Source: G965202915 sp965205955 (lineage in GTDB: Bacteria > Pseudomonadota > Gammaproteobacteria > Eutrophobiales > Eutrophobiaceae). From it: a stretch of 64,000 nt of DNA. The stretch is taken from the NCBI GenBank assembly GCA_965205955.1, contig OZ242192.1:496001-560000 (forward strand), written 5' to 3'. Positions 1 to 6,880 of the stretch are shown here, piece by piece. Under the pieces are notes generated by a model. That model saw nothing but the letters and a program-made list of their open reading frames with translations. It was not told the DNA's origin and did no database searches. Both the position numbers and the translations under genes were made by a program. Within the stretch, counting starts at the first letter, position 1. Each line of letters begins with the position of its first letter.

Positions 1-12
1 ACCTCTAGAATC

Positions 13-111
13 TCAATATGCATCATTATTAGGATTCATTTGATCACTACGATTGTCTGCATAACTAACAGAAAAAATCAAACTCAACATTATGAATAAA
101 ACTTTATTCAT
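13..111 (-). CDS. Small putative secreted peptide (32 aa), possibly truncated by a stop codon
   Basis: The ORF starts at ATG 111 and has AGGGA-type purines just upstream. The N-terminus (MNKVLFIMLSLIFSVSYADN) looks like a signal peptide with cleavage after SYA, which would leave a mature part of about 14 residues rich in Asn, Asp and Ser. The frame stops at TGA (13-15), but the next codons read D-S-R-G to the window edge, so one TGG-to-TGA change may have shortened a longer protein. It overlaps the upstream small ORF by 8 nt (ATGAATAA), which suggests translational coupling. I do not recognise the family. Confidence 0.4.
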   Translation of the reverse strand: MNKVLFIMLSLIFSVSYADNRSDQMNPNNDAY

Positions 112-217
112 TTTTTCCCTCCATTATTTTCTTTGGGGTGTTACCCCTGCCAGGGCCAGACGGTTTGCCTGGATTCTTGCTTGGGTAATGCGGATTCTTA
201 GGGTCTGGACTATTCAT
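104..217 (-). CDS. Small Pro/Lys/Gly/Asn-rich ORF (37 aa), unknown function
   Basis: The ORF runs from ATG 217 to TAA at 104-106. The product is hydrophilic and rich in Pro, Gly, Lys and Asn, with no signal peptide or membrane segment, and is probably disordered. A weak purine stretch (GAGGT) precedes the start by about 8 nt. It overlaps the signal-peptide ORF downstream, so the two may form a short operon. No family is recognised. Coding status rests only on the start, the purine stretch and the overlap. Confidence 0.35.
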   Translation of the reverse strand: MNSPDPKNPHYPSKNPGKPSGPGRGNTPKKIMEGKNE

Positions 218-438
218 GATTTATTACCTCATATAATTACAAAAATTCACTTTGTTCGACCTTAGCAGATTCATACTCTTTTGAGCAAGCACACCTCTTG
301 AAAGACATGAAGCGGCAGAGTCTGCCGGCTACGAAACACCTATACGGTTCGCGGACTATGCGCCTAAAAGTAACGGCGGCGGCAGAAAAAAGTGAAGACA
401 GCCTGCAATGCCGAAACCGAATTTAATGTAAGCACTGA
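218..438. other. Intergenic region without a recognised feature
   Basis: About 220 bp between the small ORF pair and the 3' end of ilvA. It is AT-rich close to the small ORF start, where a promoter for it would lie. No RNA gene, terminator or convincing ORF is visible. Confidence 0.4.
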
Positions 439-1965
439 TCAGCTCAGAAACATCTCATAGGCCGGATTGTTATGCTCTTCCCAGTATTTTATGCCCAATT
501 CCCCCAGAAACCCCTGAAATTGCTCCCATTCCTCATCCCGAACCTGTATGCCCATTAACACACGGCCGTAGGCGGCGCCATGGTTGCGGTAATGAAACAG
601 GCTGATATTCCAGCGCTCGCCCATCTGATTCAGAAAATGCAATAATGCCCCGGAGCGCTCCGGAAACTCAAACCGAAACAGCCGCTCATTTTTCGCCTGC
701 GGCGCATGACCGCCGACCATGTAGCGCACGTGCATCTTGGCAAGAGTATCTTCACTCAGGTCCACCACCTCGTAGCCTTTTTCCGTCAGGGATGTTATCA
801 ATGCCTCTTTTTCCTCCACACCGCCGCGAAGCTGCACACCGGCAAATACATGCGCCCTTGTGTCATCCGCATAGCGGTAGTTGAATTCAGTGATCAGGCG
901 CGGTCCCAGATCATGGCAGAAACTCCTGAAACTGCCCGGGCTTTCCGGAATGGTTGCGCCGATGATCGCCTCGTGATTACCGCCCAGCGCGGACAGTTCG
1001 GCAATATGCCGCAGGCGGTCGAAATTGACATTGGCGCCGCTGAAAATAGCGACCAGGCACTTGTCGCGGATTTGCTCCCTGGCAACATATTGTGTCAACC
1101 CGGCCAATGCCAATGCCCCGGCAGGTTCGGAAATAGAGCGGGTATCTTCAAAAATATCCTTAACCGCGGCGCAAATCTCATCGACACTGACCAACAGGAC
1201 TTCATCAACCAGTTCTTTGGCGATGCGAAACGGTTCCTCCCCGGCCTGTTTCACCGCCGCGCCATCGGCAAATATGCCAATCTGCTCCAGTACTACCCGC
1301 TCATTTGCTGCCAGCGCGTGGTGCATACACGGCGCCTCATCCGGTTCAACACCGATAATTCTAACGTCGGGATTTTCAGATTTGATATGCACCGCAATGC
1401 CGGCAATCAGGCCGCCGCCGCCCACGGGAACAAAGACAATATCCGGCGTTTGCGGATGCTGTTGCATGATTTCCACACCGACCGTGGCCTGGCCTGCAAT
1501 CACCAGCGGATGATCATAGGGAGAAACAAGCACCCGGCCCTCCTGCTTGGCCAGTTTGACGGCATGTTCATTGGCCTGATCGTAGGTATTGCCGTGCAGA
1601 ATGACCCTGGCCTGCAATTGCCGGACGGCGGAGACCTTGATCTCTGGTGTGGTCTTGGGCATAACGATCAGAGACGAAATACCCTCCTTCTGTGCGGCCA
1701 ATGCCACGCCTTGCGCATGGTTCCCGGCCGATGCCGCGATCACCCCGGACGTTTTTTCATCTTCTGACAGACTGGCAATCCGGTTGAAAGCCCCGCGCAC
1801 CTTATAGGAAAAAACCGGCTGCTGGTCCTCGCGCTTCAACCGGATCTCATTGCCGGTGCGCAGCGAAATTCGCTCGGCATAATCCAGCGGAGTCCTCTTT
1901 GCCACCGAATAAACCCTGTCGCTGGCCTCTCGAATTAATTGTTTATATTCCTCAAACATAGCCAT
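439..1965 (-). CDS. ilvA: Threonine ammonia-lyase (threonine dehydratase), biosynthetic
   Basis: Cytoplasmic PLP enzyme converting threonine to 2-oxobutanoate, the first committed step of isoleucine synthesis. The PLP-binding lysine lies in FSYKVRGAF (K55). A glycine loop (PVGGGGLIAGIA) binds the cofactor phosphate. The C-terminal ~170 residues form the tandem ACT-like regulatory region (LGGNHEAIIGATIPE onward) expected of the isoleucine-inhibited form. At 508 aa it is close to E. coli IlvA (514). The reading frame stays open well upstream, but homology begins at MAMFEEYKQL, so ATG 1965 or ATG 1959 is chosen. No clear Shine-Dalgarno is seen. It is divergent from rpiA with only 43 bp between starts, so the promoters must be compact or overlapping. 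Confidence 0.96.
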   Translation of the reverse strand: MAMFEEYKQLIREASDRVYSVAKRTPLDYAERISLRTGNEIRLKREDQQPVFSYKVRGAFNRIASLSEDEKTSGVIAASAGNHAQGVALAAQKEGISSLIVMPKTTPEIKVSAVRQLQARVILHGNTYDQANEHAVKLAKQEGRVLVSPYDHPLVIAGQATVGVEIMQQHPQTPDIVFVPVGGGGLIAGIAVHIKSENPDVRIIGVEPDEAPCMHHALAANERVVLEQIGIFADGAAVKQAGEEPFRIAKELVDEVLLVSVDEICAAVKDIFEDTRSISEPAGALALAGLTQYVAREQIRDKCLVAIFSGANVNFDRLRHIAELSALGGNHEAIIGATIPESPGSFRSFCHDLGPRLITEFNYRYADDTRAHVFAGVQLRGGVEEKEALITSLTEKGYEVVDLSEDTLAKMHVRYMVGGHAPQAKNERLFRFEFPERSGALLHFLNQMGERWNISLFHYRNHGAAYGRVLMGIQVRDEEWEQFQGFLGELGIKYWEEHNNPAYEMFLS

Positions 1966-2008
1966 AAGATACCATTGAATGGCGAAACTTTTCACCGGAG
2001 TGTATTGC

Positions 2009-2683
2009 ATGTCCCAAAATGATAAAAACCAGAATGACAAAAAAAGGCAGGTAGCGGAAGCGGGACTGGAATATATAGAGACAGAATCGATTGTCGGGGT
2101 GGGCAGCGGCAGCACGGTTGATCTTTTTATCGACGCCCTGGCCGGCATCAAATCCAGAATCGCCGGAGCGGTAGCCGCCTCGGCCGCATCCGAGGCGCGA
2201 TTGAAACAACACAACATCCCGGTAATCGCGCTAAACCACGCCGACAGCATCCCCGTCTATGTGGATAGCGCCGATGAAGCAACGCAACATCGCTATCTGG
2301 TTAAAGGCGGCGGCGGCGCATTGACCCGGGAAAAAATTATCGCTGCGGCCAGCAAGAAATTCGTTTGCATTATCGATGACAGCAAACTGGCCGCGACCCT
2401 TGGCAATTTTCCCGTTGCCATTGAAGTGATCCCGATAGCGCGCAGTTTTGTCGCACGCGAGCTGGTAAAGATAGGTGGCCAACCGATCCTGCGCGAAGGG
2501 TTCACTACCGACAACGGCAATATCATCCTTGATGTGCATAACCTGAAAATCCTGCAACCGCCGGAGCTTGAACAACAGTTGAATAATATCGCCGGCATAG
2601 TAGCAAACGGCATCTTCGCCCGCCGCCCCGCCGATGTGTTGTTGGTTGCTGAGGATGATGGGGTAGTTTTAGTGACGGGGTAA
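2009..2683 (+). CDS. rpiA: Ribose-5-phosphate isomerase A; stop codon lies inside the first CRISPR repeat
   Basis: Interconverts ribose 5-phosphate and ribulose 5-phosphate in the pentose phosphate pathway. Family motifs are the phosphate loop GVGSGSTVDLFIDAL, the SADEAT-type catalytic Asp region and KGGGGALTREKI. ATG 2009 is chosen because GGAG lies 8 nt upstream and homologues begin near here; 224 aa. The last six sense codons (G-V-V-L-V-T-G region) and TAA at 2681-2683 overlap CRISPR repeat 1, which starts at 2666. The C-terminus ADVLLVAEDDGVVLVTG has the same length as E. coli ADVALIGTPDGVKTIVK, so the repeat replaced the natural end without changing protein length. Confidence 0.95.
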   Translation: MSQNDKNQNDKKRQVAEAGLEYIETESIVGVGSGSTVDLFIDALAGIKSRIAGAVAASAASEARLKQHNIPVIALNHADSIPVYVDSADEATQHRYLVKGGGGALTREKIIAAASKKFVCIIDDSKLAATLGNFPVAIEVIPIARSFVARELVKIGGQPILREGFTTDNGNIILDVHNLKILQPPELEQQLNNIAGIVANGIFARRPADVLLVAEDDGVVLVTG

Positions 2684-4786
2684 TTGGCTATACTAGTGAT
2701 ACGGGATTTTGTGGGATTATGCGGGAATAAGCGGGATCGTTTCAGTGACGGGTTAATTGGTTATACTGGTGATACCATCCGACAAAAGATGGTAGCTATT
2801 CCAACACTGGGTTTCAGTGACGGGTTAATTGGCTATACTGGTGATACCATGGATGTGCATACAGCAAATAACCCGCTATATGTTTCAGTGACGGGGTAAT
2901 TGGCTATACTGGTGATACGTAACGTCGTACCTTTTTTGCGTCAAGCTAAAAGTTTCAGTGACGGGGTAATTGGCTATACTGGTGATACCAAGTCCGGGCT
3001 GATTCAATTTGTGATCAAGATCAAGTTTCAGTGACGGGGTAATTGGCTATACTGGTGATACTTTGCATAGTAATATAAGCCGCTAAGGGCTAGGGTGTTT
3101 CAGTGACGGGGTAATTGGCTATACTGGTGATACCGGGCGTCATGCAAGTTTGGCAACTTGCATCTGAGTTTCAGTGACGGGGTAATTGGCTATACTGGTG
3201 ATACCGGCTGGCCGGGTTGATTGGGGACGTGGTGAGCTTGTTTCAGTGACGGGGTAATTGGCTATACTGGTGATACTTCTGTGCCTGGACACAATACTGT
3301 AATTCAATCTGGTTTCAGTGACGGGGTAATTGGCTATACTGGTGATACTGCTGCCCAAAAGAGCTTTCTAGCAGCAGGCAAAATGTTTCAGTGACGGGGT
3401 AATTGGCTATACTGGTGATACGAGGTTACGCCCCCGGAAACTTTGACGCTGAAGATGTTTCAGTGACGGGGTAATTGGCTATACTGGTGATACCATGATC
3501 CGCCCATTCCTTCGTTTTGGAAGAAACAAGTTTCAGTGACGGGGTAATTGGCTATACTGGTGATACCACGAATACCGCGAGGGAATTTATACCAATAAGC
3601 GTTTCAGTGACGGGGTAATTGGCTATACTGGTGATACTGGACACGCGGTTTATGAGCCGCAGCGTAGAATACGTTTCAGTGACGGGGTAATTGGCTATAC
3701 TGGTGATACCTATCTCGGCTTGCAGGTCTAACCAGTTTTTGGGTTTCAGTGACGGGGTAATTGGCTATACTGGTGATACAAAGTTATGAGCGATTTAACA
3801 CAGGTGAGGCAGGGTTTCAGTGACGGGGTAATTGGCTATACTGGTGATACGCTATGCCGACAAATCACAGAGCTAAAGCAACACATGTTTCAGTGACGGG
3901 GTAATTGGCTATACTGGTGATACGCTGGTTATCTATCTGAATAATGTCTGGCGCGTGCGTTTCAGTGACGGGGTAATTGGCTATACTGGTGATACTCAAT
4001 GCCCTCTGTCGTTAAATCCTGTCTTGAGTATGTTTCAGTGACGGGGTAATTGGCTATACTGGTGATACTCGTATACGACAGAATTAAACGGACTGATAGT
4101 AGGTGTTTCAGTGACGGGGTAATTGGCTATACTGGTGATACTCGGTTATTACCCCCCGAATCTCAAAGACGAAGACAGTTTCAGTGACGGGGTAATTGGC
4201 TATACTGGTGATACTGAACAATTTCAGTCATATTTCCATAATCTTGAGTTTCAGTGACGGGGTAATTGGCTATACTGGTGATACGCTGCACGGTTCAGTC
4301 TTTATTATCAGGCAAAAGAGTTTCAGTGACGGGGTAATTGGCTATACTGGTGATACATGGGATCAAATATTACAAGACCCGAGGATGTCAGGTTTCAGTG
4401 ACGGGGTAATTGGCTATACTGGTGATACACCATCGCATATTCCGCCGCCTTTGAGACGGGGCGTTTCAGTGACGGGGTAATTGGCTATACTGGTGATACA
4501 TCGCACTGGAAAACTGCGCCGCACGGATAAAATGTTTCAGTGACGGGGTAATTGGCTATACTGGTGATACCCGCGCATGATTTGGGCGAGGTTGCTATCG
4601 ATCAGTTTCAGTGACGGGGTAATTGGCTATACTGGTGATACTCATCCTCGACAGGTTCCCATGCCACAATTTCCAGTTTCAGTGACGGGGTAATTGGCTA
4701 TACTGGTGATACTTTCAAATTTTTCCCCGGACCAGGAAAAGACGCCGCTGTTTCAGTGACGGGGTAATTGGCTATACTGGTGATAC
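2666..4786 (+). CRISPR. Type II-B CRISPR array, 30 repeats of 37 bp and 29 spacers of 33-37 bp
   Basis: Repeat units start at 2666, 2739, 2811, 2882, 2952, 3025, 3097, 3168, 3240, 3312, 3385, 3457, 3530, 3601, 3673, 3743, 3814, 3887, 3959, 4032, 4105, 4178, 4248, 4320, 4392, 4463, 4534, 4605, 4676 and 4750. Each begins GTTTCAGTGACGGGGTAATT and ends GGCTATACTGGTGATAC. Repeats 1-3 are degenerate (repeat 1 has two changes; repeats 2 and 3 read CGGGTTAA); repeats 4-30 look identical. The tracrRNA anti-repeat pairs with the + strand repeat, so crRNAs are read on + as spacer followed by GUUUCAG. No leader fits upstream, because repeat 1 overlaps the rpiA stop. The degenerate repeats at that end suggest that new spacers enter next to 4786. 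Confidence 0.99.
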
Positions 4787-4839
4787 CCCCCCCTAAAGCC
4801 TTTGTTTTATAAGGATTTTTGGAATTATCAGGGAGCAAG

Positions 4840-4887
4840 TTTTCGCAAATGAGGCTGTTGCATGAGAAGGAAGCAGTTTTGCGAAAA
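4840..4887. repeat. 10-bp inverted repeat in the presumed CRISPR leader / tracrRNA promoter
   Basis: Arms TTTTCGCAAA (4840-4849) and TTTGCGAAAA (4878-4887) are perfectly complementary and 28 bp apart. The right arm covers the -35 hexamer of the tracrRNA promoter. It could be a regulator site or a leader motif; the role is inferred only from position. Confidence 0.5.
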
Positions 4888-4906
4888 GCGACTTCTGTGC
4901 TATATT
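4879..4906 (+). promoter_or_regulatory. Predicted sigma70 promoter of the tracrRNA
   Basis: TTGCGA (4879-4884), 16 bp, then TATATT (4901-4906), with TG four bases upstream of the -10. Initiation would fall at about 4912-4914, directly at the start of the anti-repeat. Confidence 0.65.
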
Positions 4907-4911
4907 CGTAG

Positions 4912-5036
4912 AACCAGTATAGTTGATTACTAATAGTCCTGTAATCATCTAAAAGCATATTGAACGGACCTCTGCCTGGCACGTCTGCTCTCACTTGATG
5001 AGGGACAAAGAAACCGCCTTCGGGCGGTTTTTTGTT
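4912..5036 (+). ncRNA. tracrRNA of the type II-B system
   Basis: The trans-activating RNA pairs with the crRNA repeat and loads it into Cas9. The anti-repeat CCAGTATAG (4914-4922) is exactly complementary to CTATACTGG of the repeat; it continues through G-U pairs to ATTAC (4926-4930), which pairs with GTAAT, and a later CCTG can pair with CAG near the repeat start. The tail at 4940-4987 (GTAATCATCTAAAAGCATAT, then TGAACGGACCTCTG and CACGTCTG) is almost the same as the F. novicida tracrRNA tail as I remember it. A terminator follows. Strand and position between array and cas4 fit a cognate partner of the array and Cas9. Ends are predicted from promoter and terminator. Confidence 0.93.
5011..5036 (+). 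terminator. Rho-independent terminator of the tracrRNA
   Basis: Perfect stem AAACCGCC / GGCGGTTT around a TTCG tetraloop, followed by TTTTGTTT. It lies 10 bp from the cas4 stop, so it may also separate the converging cas operon. Confidence 0.92.
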
Positions 5037-5046
5037 TCTTCATTTT

Positions 5047-5622
5047 TTATAGACGATCATTACACAAATTGACATACTCACATGCACAACACTGTGCAAC
5101 AGTTGCACTTGTTTCCGGCTTTAGTCCCCGTTGCAGCATCTGCCGTATTTGACTGATCACGTCCATCACGGACTCCCGTTTTTCCGAGTCAATGTAAACC
5201 GTATGTAAAACTTTTCCCTTGCCAACCAGAAATCCGACCAGGCTGGGTTTGGAAAAATGTTTTTCCAAAAGCATTGCATACGCTACAAGTTGCAGTTGGT
5301 CACCGCGCCTTTGATTGCTGGCAGAGAGTTTAAATTCTGTAGCATAGACCGCTTCATCCGTTTCAATCGCCATATCAACAATACCGTGAAGTTCAAGTTC
5401 ATCATCTTGTATTGCCAGATTATGGTAGGTTTTCCCATCTTTCAGATTAAACCTGGACAGATTTCGGCGCTGCCATAATTTTTCTTCCTGCCGATGAAAG
5501 TCTTCGCCTTGCTTTACCCAAGTAGGATATTCAATTTTGAAATTTGTTAGTTCAAAATAATATACTTTTCTTGGGCAATAACACCACTGGCGAATCAAAT
5601 TCACCGCCACACTAGATGACAT
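5047..5622 (-). CDS. cas4: CRISPR-associated exonuclease Cas4 (type II-B)
   Basis: PD-(D/E)XK nuclease with an Fe-S cluster; Cas4 proteins trim prespacers and select those with a correct PAM during adaptation. The N-terminal cysteines are in WCYCPRK (C14, C16). The C-terminal set is in QCCACEY and NLC (C178/C179, C181, C187). The nuclease core shows GIVDMAIE (Asp) and ATEFKLS (E-x-K). At 191 aa it has normal Cas4 length. Cas4 within a cas9 operon is the hallmark of subtype II-B. It overlaps cas2 by 11 nt as last gene of the operon and converges on the tracrRNA terminator. Confidence 0.93.
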   Translation of the reverse strand: MSSSVAVNLIRQWCYCPRKVYYFELTNFKIEYPTWVKQGEDFHRQEEKLWQRRNLSRFNLKDGKTYHNLAIQDDELELHGIVDMAIETDEAVYATEFKLSASNQRRGDQLQLVAYAMLLEKHFSKPSLVGFLVGKGKVLHTVYIDSEKRESVMDVISQIRQMLQRGLKPETSATVAQCCACEYVNLCNDRL

Positions 5623-5914
5623 GAGTTTCTTCCCAATCTTTGAAATCTTCGTTCCGGTGCCCTATAAAATAACTCTGTCCCCGCCCGTTGAAATTTGTAT
5701 GCGTAATAAACGCCTTATCCCATTCCCCCAAATTGCCCTGCAAATATCGTTTGATTGACTCCAATTCCGCCAGTGTCAGGTAACCCCAAAAAACTGATTT
5801 TTGTACCGACTTTAATCCGTGTTTCCCCAACTCTTTGAAAACGAGTGTGCGTATTTTGTTATCTTCGACATCATAGCTGAGCAGGTATTCCTGCCTTAGC
5901 GGATAGTTTTTCAT
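5612..5914 (-). CDS. cas2: CRISPR-associated protein Cas2
   Basis: Small ferredoxin-fold protein of the Cas1-Cas2 integrase, where it forms the central dimer that holds the prespacer. The first beta strand carries the expected Asp in YLLSYDVEDNKIR; the middle reads LKSVQKSVFWGYLT, like the family's characteristic Q-x-SVF region. At 100 aa the length is typical. It starts 9 nt after the cas1 stop and overlaps cas4 by 11 nt, so the adaptation genes are probably co-translated. Confidence 0.93.
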   Translation of the reverse strand: MKNYPLRQEYLLSYDVEDNKIRTLVFKELGKHGLKSVQKSVFWGYLTLAELESIKRYLQGNLGEWDKAFITHTNFNGRGQSYFIGHRNEDFKDWEETHVI

Positions 5915-5923
5915 ACCAGCGGA

Positions 5924-6880
5924 TTACCATTTGAACAGGTAGGGTTTATAGGTTTTTTCACCGTAAAAATGACCGCATAAGCGATAAACCTGCCGTTGAA
6001 TAATATGCTCCAGCTTGAGTTTTTTCCTGCGATAAAGATATTTTTTGGCGCATGTTTTTTGTATCTCCGCTATAAGAGCTTTCTTCAAACCCATATCCAG
6101 AGCTTTTTGACCTTCGCTACGGGAACGCAATTTTATTACCGCACGGTCAACTACCCATGCGCGATATTCTTCCATGATATCAAGCACCAGTGCCATTTTC
6201 CCCGGACGGGTGACGTGCATAATGCCGAGATAAGGCTCCAGGCCCGCATTGATAATTGCATTCAAGATGTAGCTACTCAGCACCGCGTAACCAAGATTGA
6301 GCATTGAATTGTTAATCTCCTGGCTCCCCCGACCTTCGCGCTTTCTAAATGAGGATGAAAACAATTGCGCCTGACGCAGTCCTTGAAAATACACGTTTGC
6401 ACTTGTTCCTTCAAAGCCCAGCAATGTTTCAATATCCCTTGCATGTTCTGCTCCAGAGACATTTTTTAATAACTCATCGGCGGCAAACTGTATTGATGGA
6501 TGCTGATGATATTTTCCAAGGTGATTTAATACGGCACGTTGATTTTTGATTTTCGCAGCCACAACTTTCCTCGCAAGTGGCAGTGTGTCTTTCTGACAAA
6601 AAGTCATTTGTGCCATTCTGACTGCCACAACACCGTGTTGTGATTGCCCGACAATTGCAGAATGCGGAACGCCGCGAAAATCAAGAAAGAATAATTTGAT
6701 GCCTCGCGCACTCAGGGATCCCACCAAGTCGCTGGAGAAACTTACCCCTCGTTTGGCAATGGAAACGGTGCATAGGCGATTAAGAGGATAGTATTGAACG
6801 TCATCTTTTTGACGGATTGCCAGACGATGGCTGTCCAGACCGAGAAAGGTTCCATAGTTAGCAACAACAAGATGTCTCAC
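5924..6880 (-). CDS. cas1: CRISPR-associated endonuclease/integrase Cas1
   Basis: Metal-dependent integrase that inserts new spacers at the leader end of the array. Proposed metal ligands are E157 (LLGFEGTSAN), H222 (GIMHVTRPGK) and D234 (LVLDIMEEYR), in the spacing usual for Cas1. The N-terminal beta domain and helical C-terminal domain are both present in 318 aa. Its ATG overlaps the cas9 stop by 4 nt (ATGA). All residues expected for activity are visible, so the locus should be able to acquire spacers. Confidence 0.95.
   Translation of the reverse strand: MRHLVVANYGTFLGLDSHRLAIRQKDDVQYYPLNRLCTVSIAKRGVSFSSDLVGSLSARGIKLFFLDFRGVPHSAIVGQSQHGVVAVRMAQMTFCQKDTLPLARKVVAAKIKNQRAVLNHLGKYHQHPSIQFAADELLKNVSGAEHARDIETLLGFEGTSANVYFQGLRQAQLFSSSFRKREGRGSQEINNSMLNLGYAVLSSYILNAIINAGLEPYLGIMHVTRPGKMALVLDIMEEYRAWVVDRAVIKLRSRSEGQKALDMGLKKALIAEIQKTCAKKYLYRRKKLKLEHIIQRQVYRLCGHFYGEKTYKPYLFKW

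Noticed and set aside
13..15. TGA read as Trp (recoding) in the first small ORF
   Set aside because: Other genes, such as ispB and lspA, end at TGA in the normal place, so TGA is a stop in this genome.
706..1767. 353-codon plus-strand frame antisense to ilvA
   Set aside because: It lies wholly inside a clearly homologous gene; the product has no recognisable motif.
4787..4911. scaRNA like that of F. novicida in the gap before the tracrRNA
   Set aside because: The position would fit, but I see no second anti-repeat and no terminator in this stretch, so nothing supports a call.
2684..4994. Open frames of 70-100 codons within the CRISPR array on both strands
   Set aside because: They are read through repeats and spacers (recurring V-I-G-Y-T-G-D-T or S-I-A-N-Y-P-V-T-E-T peptides) and have no independent coding signal.
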